Program-made: the position numbers and the translations under genes
Notes under the pieces: model-generated
What the model was told of the DNA's origin: nothing
Databases searched by the model: none
The model's input: only the letters and a program-made list of their open reading frames with translations
Part shown: positions 9,107-20,294 of the stretch, in pieces
How the letters are laid out: each line of letters begins with the position of its first letter
How positions within the stretch are numbered: position 1 is the first letter of the stretch
From: Candidatus Electrothrix rattekaaiensis
Lineage (GTDB): Bacteria; Desulfobacterota; Desulfobulbia; Desulfobulbales; Desulfobulbaceae
Reading direction: 5' to 3'
Length of the DNA stretch: 64,000 nt
NCBI GenBank assembly: GCA_032595675.1
Contig: JAVQMD010000001.1
Coordinates: forward strand, 1,954,640-2,018,639

Positions 9107-9862
9107 TCATCCTTTCTCTTTGCATTTTCCCAGCACTTTCAGCCCCTGCTCTGCTCCAGAGGCAGTTAAAAACAATGCCGCTAATCGCTCAAGCTGCTCC
9201 TGTGTCGGCGGAGTTTTTTGATATTGCTCATGCTTATTTACGATCAAATCAGCATCGTACAGTACCTTAAAATTGACTGTTTCCTCGTCGCGCGGCGCAT
9301 GATGATGACTGATAATATCGCAGACCTCGTCCAACAGCTCCGGGTCTGCCTTGAGCTGGGTCAGGATTTCCCGAGCCACTGGCGGCCCTTCGCTATGTTG
9401 ATACCGTGCCGCTGAGGAATTGAATTTCCGCTCTGCTTCCCGGATGCCGATATCGTGCAAGTAGGCAGCAGCCATGATGACCATTATATCACCGCCCTGC
9501 TCTTTCTCCTGTTCTGCCTTGGCGATGATCTCAGCCTGTTCTGCAACCGCCTCTGCATGAAGGATACGTCGCCTGTCCTCGCCGAAATACTTGCGCATGG
9601 CTATGGCGATCCGATCTTTGAACAGATCACCCTGTGCCTCCACCAATTCCGGCGGCAGAGAACCAAGGCATTGTTCGGCATGAGGACAATAAGAGGCACA
9701 TCCGAAATCAATATGAGGGTTCAGCATCCTGTGCCCGCAATGACCGCAGGTGCGCTGACTGTCATCCTTAAAGAACTCCACCCCGTGACCGCATTTCGGG
9801 CAGTTGCTTTCAAACACATCCTCACCGCTCCAATAGCGGCTATCTTGGCCTGGACATTGCAT
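9107..9862 (-). CDS. HD-domain phosphohydrolase with N-terminal cysteine clusters
   Basis: 251 residues. The N-terminus has a zinc ribbon (CPKCGHG, CGHCGHR) and a further cysteine cluster CASYCPHAEQC that could hold metal. From residue 100 there is an HD phosphohydrolase domain: HAEAV, LHDIG (His136-Asp137), SHHHAP and YDADLI provide the usual metal ligands. The substrate is unknown. Its place between hcp and the ferredoxin gene, on the same strand (10 bp to the ferredoxin), ties it to the Hcp stress module. Ribosome site GGGAG precedes the ATG. Confidence 0.85.
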   Translation of the reverse strand: MQCPGQDSRYWSGEDVFESNCPKCGHGVEFFKDDSQRTCGHCGHRMLNPHIDFGCASYCPHAEQCLGSLPPELVEAQGDLFKDRIAIAMRKYFGEDRRRILHAEAVAEQAEIIAKAEQEKEQGGDIMVIMAAAYLHDIGIREAERKFNSSAARYQHSEGPPVAREILTQLKADPELLDEVCDIISHHHAPRDEETVNFKVLYDADLIVNKHEQYQKTPPTQEQLERLAALFLTASGAEQGLKVLGKCKEKG

Positions 9863-9884
9863 GGTGTTCTCCCTTTTCCGTTCT

Positions 9885-9912
9885 GTAGGGGCACGGCGTG
9901 CCGTGTCCCTAC
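9885..9912. repeat. 28-bp palindromic intergenic element, copy 1
   Basis: Starts GTAGGGGCACGGC and ends GCCGTGTCCCTAC, an almost perfect 28-bp inverted repeat between hcp and the HD gene. Four related elements lie at 33667-33738, 52506-52533, 55525-55552 and 62458-62485, all between genes. It can form a hairpin in RNA and may affect the hcp-HD read-through. Confidence 0.75.
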
Positions 9913-9918
9913 GGATCG

Positions 9919-11550
9919 TTATCCCAAAATAGCCTTCAAATCCTCTTCCGGTGTTGCGGCAACCGGCTTAATGCCGAAAGTTGCCACCAAAAAATCCAGA
10001 ATCGCCGGGCTGATAAAAGCAGGCAAGGAGGGTCCGAGGCGGATATCCTTGATGCCGAGATAGAGCAGGGTCAGCAGGATAGCTGCTGCTTTCTGCTCGT
10101 ACCAGGAAATAATCATGGACAGGGGCAGATCATTCACCTCGCACTCAAAGGCACCGGCCAGGGCCACAGCAATCTGGATGGCAGAATAGGCATCATTACA
10201 CTGACCGACATCAAGCAGGCGCGGAATCCCGCCAATATCACCAAGATCCTGATCAAAAAAACGGAACTTACCACAGGCCAAAGTCAGCACTATGCAGTCA
10301 TCAGGCACCTGCTCAACAAATTTGGTGAAATAATCCCGTCCCGGTTTAGCACCGTCACAGCCGCCGACCAAAAAGAAATGGCGGATATCTTTATTTTTCA
10401 CCGCCTCAATCACCTTATCTGCAACACCAAGAACTGCATTACGGGCAAAACCGACCATAACAGAGCCGTTATCTGCATCGTCCTGCCAGCCATCCATAGC
10501 CAGGGCCTTATCAATAACCGAGGCAAAATCCTTGCCCTCAATATGAGCGACTCCAGGCCAGCCGACCAAGCCGGTGGTGAAGATACGATCCTTATACTCA
10601 TCCCGAGGCTTCTGGATGCAGTTGGTGGTAAAGAGCACCGGCCCAGGAAAACTCGGGAATTCCTTATGCTGATTCTGCCAAGCTGTACCGAAATGTCCGT
10701 AAAAATGCTCGTATTTTTTCAATTCTGGATAGCCGTGACAGGGCAGCATCTCGCCGTGGGTATAGACATCAATACCCTTCCCCTCGGTCTGTTTCAGCAG
10801 CAATTCAAGGTCGCGCAGATCGTGTCCTGTAATCAAGATACATTTATTGGGACGATGTCCCAAGGGCACCGAAGTGGGAACCGGATGACCGTAGGTTCCG
10901 GTATTGCCCGCATCAAGCAATTCCATTGCTCGCAGGTTGATCTCGCCAGCCTTCATGGCCACGGGCACGCAGTCCGCAATGGTCAGTCCTTCAGCCAGCA
11001 GAGCAGACAGCCCCTCGTACATAAAGCCAGCAATGGCCGGATCGTTCTGACCAAGAATAGAGGCATGATCGGTATAGGCGGCAATACCTTTGAGACCGTA
11101 GAGCAGGGTCTGTTTTAGGGAGCGAATATTCTCGTCGCTGTCCAAATTCGGGATAAATTGCAACTCTGCGCCCTGTTGGGCCAGACCGGCCACTGAATCC
11201 GCCGGGCTAAAAGAGGCTGCCGGGTGCTCGAAGTCAACCTTGCCGCCTGCCTCGGCAACCCGCACTTTCAGCGAGTCACGCAGATCAACAACCTTATTAA
11301 TCAAAACAACAAAGCGTTCCGGGTCAAAATTCACATTGGTCAGCGTGGAAAAAATCGCCTCCATAGTGAAACGATCAATAGTATCATCAATAATTCCTTT
11401 CTGCCGCGCTTCATGGGCAAACAAGGACATACCGCAAAGGGCATAGATCAAAACATCTTCGATTTCTGCAAGTTCCTCGTTTTTACCGCATACGCCCACA
11501 GTAGTACAGGCGATTCCCTTGGCTGTCTGTTCACATTGGTTGCAATACAT
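9919..11550 (-). CDS. hcp: Hybrid cluster protein (hydroxylamine reductase / NO reductase)
   Basis: 543 residues, the usual class I length. The N-terminal cysteine set is C3-x2-C6-x8-C15-x5-C21, the Desulfovibrio-type arrangement that binds the cubane cluster; downstream segments such as GHDLRDLE, HGEMLPCHGYPEL, LFTTNCIQKP, VGGCDGAKPGR and LTLACGKFRF carry the ligands of the 4Fe-2O-2S hybrid cluster. Hcp reduces nitric oxide or hydroxylamine and protects anaerobes from nitrosative stress. The start follows CCGGAGAG. A strong candidate Fnr/HcpR-type promoter lies upstream (11620-11668), and the divergent Crp/Fnr gene is the likely regulator. Confidence 0.96.
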   Translation of the reverse strand: MYCNQCEQTAKGIACTTVGVCGKNEELAEIEDVLIYALCGMSLFAHEARQKGIIDDTIDRFTMEAIFSTLTNVNFDPERFVVLINKVVDLRDSLKVRVAEAGGKVDFEHPAASFSPADSVAGLAQQGAELQFIPNLDSDENIRSLKQTLLYGLKGIAAYTDHASILGQNDPAIAGFMYEGLSALLAEGLTIADCVPVAMKAGEINLRAMELLDAGNTGTYGHPVPTSVPLGHRPNKCILITGHDLRDLELLLKQTEGKGIDVYTHGEMLPCHGYPELKKYEHFYGHFGTAWQNQHKEFPSFPGPVLFTTNCIQKPRDEYKDRIFTTGLVGWPGVAHIEGKDFASVIDKALAMDGWQDDADNGSVMVGFARNAVLGVADKVIEAVKNKDIRHFFLVGGCDGAKPGRDYFTKFVEQVPDDCIVLTLACGKFRFFDQDLGDIGGIPRLLDVGQCNDAYSAIQIAVALAGAFECEVNDLPLSMIISWYEQKAAAILLTLLYLGIKDIRLGPSLPAFISPAILDFLVATFGIKPVAATPEEDLKAILG

Positions 11551-11619
11551 GATTATTCTCTCCGGTAAAGTTTATGCAGCATTTATGTAGAGGTTTACAC
11601 ATTAAATGTTTAACAATTA

Positions 11620-11668
11620 TGCGTAAACTATACAGTGAATATTTCTTGTATACATTGATCTATGTCAA
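11620..11668 (-). promoter_or_regulatory. Class II Fnr/HcpR-type promoter of hcp
   Basis: On the minus strand a palindromic box TTGAC-ATAG-ATCAA (plus-strand TTGAT-CTAT-GTCAA, 11655-11668) is centred at 11661.5. A -10 hexamer TATAGT occupies 11627-11632. That -10 predicts a transcription start near 11620, which puts the box centre at -41.5, the geometry of Fnr class II activation. The divergent regulator has the recognition-helix sequence ETLSR, matching the ExxSR that reads TTGA half-sites. Confidence 0.75.
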
Positions 11669-11895
11669 AAAAAAGCGAAAAAGAGAAGAGCCTGTGCAGC
11701 TGCAATGCTCTCCCTCGCATACTTCACGATGAAACTTCACTATGAAACTTCACTATGAATAGAGGGTTGACAGGTGGCGTGATATCCGTGATGATGGGCA
11801 GTTTAGATTTTCAATTTATAAGCTGACCCTGAAAGCATCTCTTTACGGATCGGAAGAAATATCCAAAAGACAATCTCAGCGAGAGATAACAGACT

Positions 11896-12561
11896 GTGCT
11901 GAACAAAAAACAACTCCTTGCCGAATCAGTCCTTTTCAGAGGACTTGCCCCGCCCCTTCTCCAGCAGGTTGCCGACCTCGCGTCCATAAAAAATTTTCAG
12001 CGAGGGGAATCCATCTTTTTTGAAGGAGATGAGGCGACCGGATTCTATATGGTTGGTCAAGGCAGGGTAAAAATTTTCAAAATGTCGTTGGACGGCAAAG
12101 AGCAGATTCTCCACATCTTCGGACCTGGCGAGCCTTTTGGTGAGGTACCGGTTTTTCACGGTAATCCCTATCCAGCCAATGCCTTCAGTATTGAGCCTTC
12201 CGTCATGCTGTTCTTTCCCCGCCAAAAATTCATCGACCTGATCAACAGCACGCCTTCTCTGGCCCTGTCCATGCTGGCGGTCCTCTCCATGCGTCTGCGC
12301 CGCTTTGCCGCCCAGATAGAGAGTCTGTCTCTGAAAGAGGTTCCAGCACGTTTGGCCGCGCATCTGATCTATCTCACTGAGGAGCAGAACAATACCGGCG
12401 AGGTGACCCTTGAAATTCCCAAGGGACAGCTGGCCAGTCTGCTGGGAACCAGCCCGGAGACCCTGTCCAGAATTTTCACCAAAATGAGCGGACAGGGGTT
12501 AATCAGCGTCAGCGGCAAGAAAATCGAGATTCTCCGCTATGACAGGCTGCTGGAGCGTTAA
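11896..12561 (+). CDS. Crp/Fnr family transcriptional regulator (HcpR-like)
   Basis: 221 residues. Residues 15-125 form the cyclic-nucleotide-binding-type sensor domain (FEGDEATGFYMVGQGRVKIF, GPGEPFGEVPVF); the C-terminal 75 residues form the winged helix, with recognition helix SPETLSRIF. There is no Fnr-type N-terminal cysteine cluster, so oxygen sensing by Fe-S is unlikely; HcpR-type sensors use other cofactors, but none can be read here. The GTG start is chosen because MLNKKQLLAESVLFRGL is the normal beginning. Divergent from hcp across 345 bp that contain a TTGA-N6-TCAA box, so it probably activates hcp. Confidence 0.88.
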   Translation: MLNKKQLLAESVLFRGLAPPLLQQVADLASIKNFQRGESIFFEGDEATGFYMVGQGRVKIFKMSLDGKEQILHIFGPGEPFGEVPVFHGNPYPANAFSIEPSVMLFFPRQKFIDLINSTPSLALSMLAVLSMRLRRFAAQIESLSLKEVPARLAAHLIYLTEEQNNTGEVTLEIPKGQLASLLGTSPETLSRIFTKMSGQGLISVSGKKIEILRYDRLLER

Positions 12562-12590
12562 AGAACGTCAAAGGATTTTACCGGCAGCTT

Positions 12591-13334
12591 TCAATAACGC
12601 GCCGGTGCCTTCGGTGCTGTAGCTATTCTCCTACGGAGCGATTCCGCCTTATAATTGCTCACCATTTGGCGCACCAAAATATCTTCAAGGTTGACCGGTC
12701 GACCATAATAGGCAGTATTTAATGAGCTGCGTGGGGTTATAACCGCCCCCGCAAGTGACACACCGCTGATACTCCCCCGCATGGACCGGGCAAAGGCCAG
12801 AATATCAGCCGAGTCCTGCGGTGACGCGTCGCCGATAGGCCCTGCCGCCACCATGCCCTCCGAGTCTATCTTGAATTCAGACGAAAGCATAGCGTTCATC
12901 CCCTGCTCCGTCATGACCAAAAGAATAATTTCCGAGGCATCCGCACCAATTTGCAGCCCTGTTGACACCGAATTTATGGCATAAAACCCAGGATAGCTCC
13001 ATTTGCCGGTTGCCAGATCACGAGCAAGCAGCAGTCCGGAGCCTCTGGAACCCCCTATCAAAAATGCTCCTCTGAGCATCTGCGGGGCAATAAAAACACC
13101 GCGTGCAATGCCAATATTTCCACGAAACCATTTCATATTGGGATCTTCCAGAAAAACACGCAGAACAGCATCACTTTTTGTGACTAATTCTCCGGCATCC
13201 AAGAAATCCTGAGAAAGCGATGCCGTTTTTGAAAATCCCCAAGAAGGGTATACGATAAGAACACAACAAAAAAAAAGGCCAACTGTTCCTCTTGCTGCTT
13301 CAGAAAGGAAAAGAGTGTGTTTGAGAAAAAACAT
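12591..13334 (-). CDS. Lipid-binding SYLF (Ysc84-like) domain protein, exported
   Basis: The frame opens at 13379, but the ATG at 13334 follows AAAGGAT at a suitable distance and starts a signal peptide (MFFLKHTLFL..., ending SWGFSKTAS). The mature protein is a full SYLF domain: IGIARGVFIAPQMLRGAFLIGGS, GSGLLLARD, WSYPGFYAI and LQIGADASEIILLVM are family blocks known to bind phosphoinositides or other lipids in eukaryotes. Bacterial function is unclear. It ends convergently with the Crp/Fnr gene. Confidence 0.85.
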   Translation of the reverse strand: MFFLKHTLFLSEAARGTVGLFFCCVLIVYPSWGFSKTASLSQDFLDAGELVTKSDAVLRVFLEDPNMKWFRGNIGIARGVFIAPQMLRGAFLIGGSRGSGLLLARDLATGKWSYPGFYAINSVSTGLQIGADASEIILLVMTEQGMNAMLSSEFKIDSEGMVAAGPIGDASPQDSADILAFARSMRGSISGVSLAGAVITPRSSLNTAYYGRPVNLEDILVRQMVSNYKAESLRRRIATAPKAPARY

Positions 13335-13456
13335 ACGATCCTTTATAAGATTTTGAAGTGAGAGCAACGTAAGAAACACCTCCTCGTAACCTCAAAATAT
13401 CCAGGAGAAGTAGGCACCTCACCTGACTGCACAGGAATGACCTCTGTATTTTTCTG

Positions 13457-13493
13457 AAAAAAAAATGACCGGCACCAACAAAATGGCCGGTCA
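13457..13493 (-). terminator. Rho-independent terminator of the rubredoxin gene
   Basis: Read on the minus strand: TGACCGGC, a short loop, GCCGGTCA, then nine T residues. It lies 12 bp past the rubredoxin stop. Confidence 0.8.
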
Positions 13494-13505
13494 CTCTGAT
13501 ACAGC

Positions 13506-13664
13506 TCAATCGGCTTCGAAAAAAAACTCTTTTTCGGCTTGGCATTTGGGGCAAACCCAATCATCAGGCAGATCTTTAAAAGCAGTCCCCGGATCAATAC
13601 CGTTATCAGGATCTCCCTCTTCCGGATCATAAACATAACCGCAGGGACACTCATACTGTTGCAT
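13506..13664 (-). CDS. Rubredoxin
   Basis: A 52-residue protein with the two rubredoxin Cys hairpins, CPCGYVYDP (Cys6, Cys8 spacing CxCG rather than the usual CxxCG) and CPKC near the C-terminus ([12 protein letters not shown]), plus the conserved GIDPGTAF and LPDDWVCP. It carries one Fe(SCys)4 centre and moves single electrons, typically to superoxide reductase or rubredoxin:oxygen oxidoreductase in sulfate reducers. The N-terminal hairpin spacing is one residue shorter than in most rubredoxins, a variation known in some deltaproteobacterial forms. A strong AGGAGG precedes the ATG and a terminator follows, so it is a single-gene unit. Confidence 0.9.
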   Translation of the reverse strand: MQQYECPCGYVYDPEEGDPDNGIDPGTAFKDLPDDWVCPKCQAEKEFFFEAD

Positions 13665-13908
13665 TGTCCATTCCTCCTGTTGAATAAAATAAAATTTCTC
13701 TTTGCTTATATTCTAACTAACTGTGTACAGCTTCCCTACTGAATTCTGCCTGTTCAAGCGAAACAACAAGGGAGCCTGTACCCGAAAAAGAGTATAATTA
13801 ACCTCGTGCTATTAAGCAAGAAAAAGCCGTTGTTTTCTCTCGCGAAGAAACGCTCTCCCTTCCCCCTGTTTCCAGTGGATAAATTATCCAAAAATCATCT
13901 TTTTTCCC

Positions 13909-13938
13909 TTGACAAGAAGGCCCTTTCTGTAGTTTAAT
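13909..13938 (+). promoter_or_regulatory. Sigma70 promoter of rplU-rpmA
   Basis: TTGACA at 13909-13914, an 18-bp spacer, and TTTAAT at 13933-13938, about 60 bp ahead of the rplU start. The downstream leader is AT-rich. The upstream stretch back to 13665 shows no gene. Confidence 0.65.
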
Positions 13939-14001
13939 TAAATTTTTTATTCAGAATAATTTGATAAAATTTTATCATTGATCATATATGGAGGAAAGGA
14001 T

Positions 14002-14310
14002 ATGTATGCCATAGTACGTACTGGCGGAAAACAGTATCAGGTCGCGACCGGTGATACTTTACGGGTAGAGAAATTAACAGGAGAAGTCGGCGAGACTGTA
14101 GAACTTTCTGATGTTTTACTGGTCGCAGATGGAGATAACATCCGTGTCGGAACTCCTGCGGTTGAGGGTGCCAAGGTCGTCGCCAAAATCGTTGAGCAGG
14201 GCAAGGCAAAAAAAGTACTTGTTTTCAAGAAAAAGAAACGCAAAGGATATCGAGTTCTGCGTGGTCATCGTCAGCTTTTTACCGCTCTGAGCATTCAGGA
14301 AATCATGTAG
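14002..14310 (+). CDS. rplU: 50S ribosomal protein L21
   Basis: 102 residues starting [14 protein letters not shown], the invariant L21 start, 8 codons inside the longest frame and directly after GGAGGAAAGGAT. Family blocks [15 protein letters not shown] and [17 protein letters not shown] are present. L21 binds 23S rRNA. First gene of the rplU-rpmA transcript, with obgE and proB beyond the terminator. Confidence 0.97.
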   Translation: MYAIVRTGGKQYQVATGDTLRVEKLTGEVGETVELSDVLLVADGDNIRVGTPAVEGAKVVAKIVEQGKAKKVLVFKKKKRKGYRVLRGHRQLFTALSIQEIM

Positions 14311-14381
14311 GGCACTGTGCGGTGTCTTTGGCATGCATTCTGACCATTAATTTTTTATTTATTTTATTCTGGAGAGAGCTC

Positions 14382-14696
14382 ATGGCACATAAAAAGGCAG
14401 GTGGTAGTTCGAGGAACGGTCGCGACAGCGCAGGACAGCGGCGTGGAGTAAAACGCTTTGGAGGACAAACCGTCACAGCGGGCAGCATTCTTGTTCGCCA
14501 GCTTGGCACCAAAATCCACCCAGGAACCAATGTCGGTTGCGGACGTGATTACACCCTGTTTGCTAAAGTGGACGGCGTGGTCACCTTTGAAGACTTTGGC
14601 AAGAACCGTAAGCGGGTGTCTGTGTATCCGTCGTCTACGGAATCTTGCTCCTGTGCCCAAGCACAGACGCAGGAACAATGCGGGGCGAATTGCTGA
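14382..14696 (+). CDS. rpmA: 50S ribosomal protein L27 with cysteine-rich C-terminal tail
   Basis: Starts [18 protein letters not shown] directly after GGAGAGAG; L27 sits near the peptidyl-transferase centre, its N-terminal tail reaching the P site. The conserved body ends about residue 84 ([12 protein letters not shown]). About 20 further residues follow ([21 protein letters not shown]) with four cysteines, making 104 residues against about 85 in most bacteria. The tail could bind metal or be disordered. No N-terminal cleavage motif of the Firmicutes type is seen. Confidence 0.96.
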   Translation: MAHKKAGGSSRNGRDSAGQRRGVKRFGGQTVTAGSILVRQLGTKIHPGTNVGCGRDYTLFAKVDGVVTFEDFGKNRKRVSVYPSSTESCSCAQAQTQEQCGANC

Positions 14697-14725
14697 TTGC
14701 GCTGCAGCGGAACAGCAGAAAGATA

Positions 14726-14758
14726 AACCCGGTGCCGATTTGGTGTCGGGTTTTTTTT
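14726..14758 (+). terminator. Terminator after rpmA
   Basis: AACCCGGTGCC, loop GATTT, GGTGTCGGGTT (11 bp with three G-T wobbles) and a run of eight T. It separates rplU-rpmA from obgE. Confidence 0.85.
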
Positions 14759-14843
14759 ATTGGAACAGACAAACTGATCGGTTTTTAAAAAAACTCCCTG
14801 TCCTCCTTTCCTCTTTTTGGTGAAAAAACTTTGCCGAATATGA

Positions 14844-17128
<2,285 letters not shown>

Positions 17129-17153
17129 CAAGAGCCGGGTATCGCTTTATACA

Positions 17154-17531
17154 TTACAGCAATAACCCTATTTTATTCTGAATTTTACAAATAATATTAT
17201 GGCATTGCACGAGAAAAATCGAAAACATCTGGTCGGATCGTAATTGTTCATTCGTCAGCTCTTCAAGAGCCTTTATCTTGACCTCGGTAATCTGGTCTAT
17301 AATATTCCGCAGTTCTTCAAGAGACTCCGATTGCATTTGTTTTCGGTCAAGCTCTATGGTTTCTTGCAGAAAAACATCCAGCTTTTCTTTCATTATATCA
17401 TTTTGTCTTATCTCTTCTTCTTTCCTCAGTTCATTAAACCGCAGCCAGAAAAAGTAGGATATTGCAAGAAAGGCGAAAAACAGCTCCTTGACAGCGGCAA
17501 ACGCTTCCATACGAGTTGCAAAGACCTCCAT
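17154..17531 (-). pseudogene. 3' part of the IS-interrupted TAXI receptor gene (TM segment plus coiled coil)
   Basis: On its own this frame gives 125 residues: a transmembrane helix (LFFAFLAISYFFWLRF) followed by a long charged coiled coil. When the IS at 17550-19335 and one TTATA copy are removed, its reading frame joins the TAXI gene at 19341-20264 exactly: ...QTAQDYYN, PLRR, MEVFATRM.... The restored gene is 1320 bp (439 residues). So this is not a separate gene but the membrane and coiled-coil end of the receptor. It might still be translated from its internal ATG. Confidence 0.85.
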
Positions 17532-17549
17532 TCTGCGTAACGGATTATA

Positions 17550-19335
17550 CTCGATGAGCCAGTTTTTTCACCTTGCGAATTTTTCAAGAATTATGTCAAA
17601 TTAGGGCATCTTTATTGAAGACCTCGGGCTTGAGGAAATTTGTCTTGATGTATTTTTAGCCCAAAAACAAAAAATGGGGAGATTGGTCTAACAATAAAAC
17701 TCTGGATTAAGCTTTGCGAAATCCTTCGACGTTCTAAAGACAGGCCAACTCCCCAAAAAGAATGCATGTAGGATAGCGAGCCGAAATTTAACTGTTCAAA
17801 ATGTAAATATTATTATATCATTGATCCCTCAATGTTGTCACCCACGAAGAGAGGTCTCATGGTTATCGGCAAAGAGTTACCAGTTTTTATCACTGATTTT
17901 TTTGAAGAAATAGACGAAAGGATTAGAGCTCACAGTCCTGGCAACGGCCTGTCAAAAACACAAAAATACTGGTTGGCTTTTTGTACTTTAGCCACTCTGG
18001 CAACTAATTCGGTATGCTGGGCAAGATTTGAAAAAGTCAGCTTGGGTAGGTACAAAAAGAAAGCTCTGTCCTGGATGTTTTGTCACTCCAAAATTCCGTG
18101 GTGTTTACTGTTTCAAGTATCAGTAAATGTTATTATTTCTTTATATAGAATTACCAGTGGAACTCTTAATATTGACGAGTCGGACAATCATCGCTCCAAG
18201 CGTACGAAAAAGATCTCGTGGGTCCATAAACTCAAGGATAAGGCAACCGGTGGCTATGCTATGGGGCAATGCGTGGTGTTTATTGTTCTCGTCACTCCAA
18301 TCATTACCATTCCGGTTGGATTTAAATTTTACATGCCGGATCCAGATATTACTCAATGGAGAAAAAAGTACAATAAGCTCAGAAAAATTGGAATTTCGGC
18401 GGCTCAACGACCAAAAAGACCGCCTAAAAATCCAAACTATCCTTCAAAAAACGAACTGGCAATTCAGCTCCTTAAAGAATTTAAGGAAAAATATCCTGAT
18501 ATCAAGGTGAAATGTGTCAATGCAGACGCATTATATGGTAATAAAAAATTCCTTACGGGTGCCGCGTCCGTCTACAAATCAACACAGATTATTAGTCAAA
18601 TAGGAAAAAATAGAAAGGTTCGCCACCGTGGCAAAGATATTAGCGTGAAAGAATATTTCTCCCGCAACTCCGGAGTACTCCAACAGATAAAAATTCGTGG
18701 GGAAAAAGAAATAATGGCCACGATTGCCAGCGCACGCTTGTATGTATCCAGTCAAGGCGTTAAACGTTTTCTTGTTGCGGTAAAATACGAAGATGAGGAT
18801 GAATACCGCTACCTCGTCGCTACCGATATGTCATGGAGAACAGAGGATATTGTAAAGGCTTACACTCTAAGATGGCTTGTAGAGGTTTTTTTTCAGGACT
18901 GGAAGGCCAATGAAGGATGGGCGACTTTGACCAAGCTGACAGGTGAGGAGGGGTCTCGCAACAGCTTGATCCTGAGCCTGCTGGTTGATCATTGCCTCCT
19001 TTTTCATCCGGACCAACTAGCCAGGATTAAGAACAAACTTCCCGCAGCTACTGTTGGAACCCTACGGCACCAGATTAGCATGGACAGCCTATTCATGTTC
19101 ATACAAGAACTCCTACAGTCGGAAAATCCAGCTAAGGCACTCGAACAACTTGCTTCCAAGGTAAAAGAATCTGTCATTTTTTTGGCTCCCTCGAAAAAAC
19201 ACATGGTAGGTAGGGATCTTGGTCGACTGGAAGCAAGTCCATCATTGCAATACAGAGCTGCCGGGTGACTAAGTCACTTTGATTTGGAATAAACTTGGGG
19301 AAAATGTGTCAAGATAAAAAAACTGGCTCATCGAG
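17550..19335 (+). mobile_element. IS4-superfamily insertion sequence, 1786 bp, inserted in a TAXI receptor gene
   Basis: Ends are inverted repeats beginning CTCGATGAGCCAGTTTTTT (17550 onward, and its complement ending at 19335). A 5-bp direct repeat TTATA flanks both sides (17545-17549 and 19336-19340), the target-site duplication. One transposase gene fills most of it. Inside the left end a hairpin (GGGGAG...CTCCCC, about 17676-17755) could stop read-through into the transposase. The intact ends, intact transposase frame and exact target duplication point to a recent insertion. Confidence 0.92.
17832..19268 (+). CDS. IS4-type DDE transposase
   Basis: 478 residues, intact. Candidate catalytic residues are Asp in NIDESDN, Asp in VNADALYGN, and Glu in the Y-(2)-R-(3)-E-(6)-K signature YTLRWLVEVFFQDWK typical of the IS4 superfamily. 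The first ATG is used; a second in-frame ATG at 17859 (MVIGKELPVF) is possible. The gene ends 67 bp before the right inverted repeat. Confidence 0.9.
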   Translation: MLSPTKRGLMVIGKELPVFITDFFEEIDERIRAHSPGNGLSKTQKYWLAFCTLATLATNSVCWARFEKVSLGRYKKKALSWMFCHSKIPWCLLFQVSVNVIISLYRITSGTLNIDESDNHRSKRTKKISWVHKLKDKATGGYAMGQCVVFIVLVTPIITIPVGFKFYMPDPDITQWRKKYNKLRKIGISAAQRPKRPPKNPNYPSKNELAIQLLKEFKEKYPDIKVKCVNADALYGNKKFLTGAASVYKSTQIISQIGKNRKVRHRGKDISVKEYFSRNSGVLQQIKIRGEKEIMATIASARLYVSSQGVKRFLVAVKYEDEDEYRYLVATDMSWRTEDIVKAYTLRWLVEVFFQDWKANEGWATLTKLTGEEGSRNSLILSLLVDHCLLFHPDQLARIKNKLPAATVGTLRHQISMDSLFMFIQELLQSENPAKALEQLASKVKESVIFLAPSKKHMVGRDLGRLEASPSLQYRAAG

Positions 19336-20264
19336 TTATAGTAATCCTGCGCAGTCTGATTCAACGGTATCTCCGACCATTCCCTTGCGTCTTTCAGCGG
19401 AAGAAGATCCGAAAAATTTATCCGAAGATCAGTGCGGTATATTGCGTCAAGGACTTCATTGACAAGAGCCGAAGAGGCATCCTTCCTCACAGCGAGCAGA
19501 GCTGTGTAGGCAACGGTCTGAATATTCTTATGAGGCAGCACTGGTAAGGAGTGCCGTGCAAATACTCCTTCTGGAAGCGTGAATTCGGCAAGAAACGCCT
19601 TGGATCCTGCCAGAGCACGTGCATAAGGGAGTTCGATTACCTGCACAGTTATTTTGCCTATTTCCTTAAAACACGGGCCGCTCAACCCCATAACCATGAT
19701 TCCGGCATCACAACTGTTCCTGTCGTTATGGCTATGGCTACTGTTGTCATAAAAAAACTCAGGCACCTTTGTGACTTTATTATTCAGTTCGTAAAATTTC
19801 AGCAGATCTTCTGAAGTTTTTTTTGTCCCTGATTCTTCTGGGCCTATGCAGACACGCCTGTTCTCCATATCATACACAGATTCAATACCTGATCCTTTGT
19901 GTGCCAAAATCACAACCGGTTCAAGGAAAAGCGGCGCGATCACGGATATATTATTTGACGACGCCTTATTATCCAGATCAGGGAAGACTATTGATTGAAG
20001 CAGAGCGACTTCGACCACGCCTTCTTTAAGCAACCTGAGGTTTTCCATCGTTCCGGTAGTTTCTATGTGCTTTACCGGCCTGCTCGTTCTGGATCTCAGT
20101 TTCTTTTCCAGGGCATCCCCAAATTTATAGTACTCTCCCCCTATTGAGCCGCTTGCTATCCTGATCGCATCGGGTAAAGTATCCCGTGTGCAGAACCATG
20201 TTCCGATTGAACCGACTATGATAAATAGAACAGCAAGAGAGATAAGTATTTTTTTCTGTTCCAT
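19269..20264 (-). pseudogene. TAXI-family TRAP-type solute receptor, 5' part, cut by the IS
   Basis: The first 308 codons (to 19341) encode a TAXI-type periplasmic-binding domain behind an N-terminal signal/anchor helix (ILISLAVLFIIVGSIGTWF): IRIASGSIGGEYYKFGDAL, TTGTMENLRLL, VALLQSIVFPD, RRVCIGPEESGTK and VAYTALLAVRKDAS are family segments. The frame then runs into the IS, adding foreign residues (SMSQFFYLDTF...) before a stop. The original protein continued into a TM helix and coiled coil (17154-17531), an architecture of membrane-tethered TAXI sensors rather than free transport receptors. The truncated product may still fold. Confidence 0.88.
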
Positions 20265-20294
20265 TCCGGCTCACAGTCTTTTTTGTTCAGCAAA

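Noticed and set aside
9898-11118. A 406-codon plus-strand open frame
   Set aside because: It lies antisense within hcp, whose protein matches a known family over its full length; the antisense translation has no recognisable domain.
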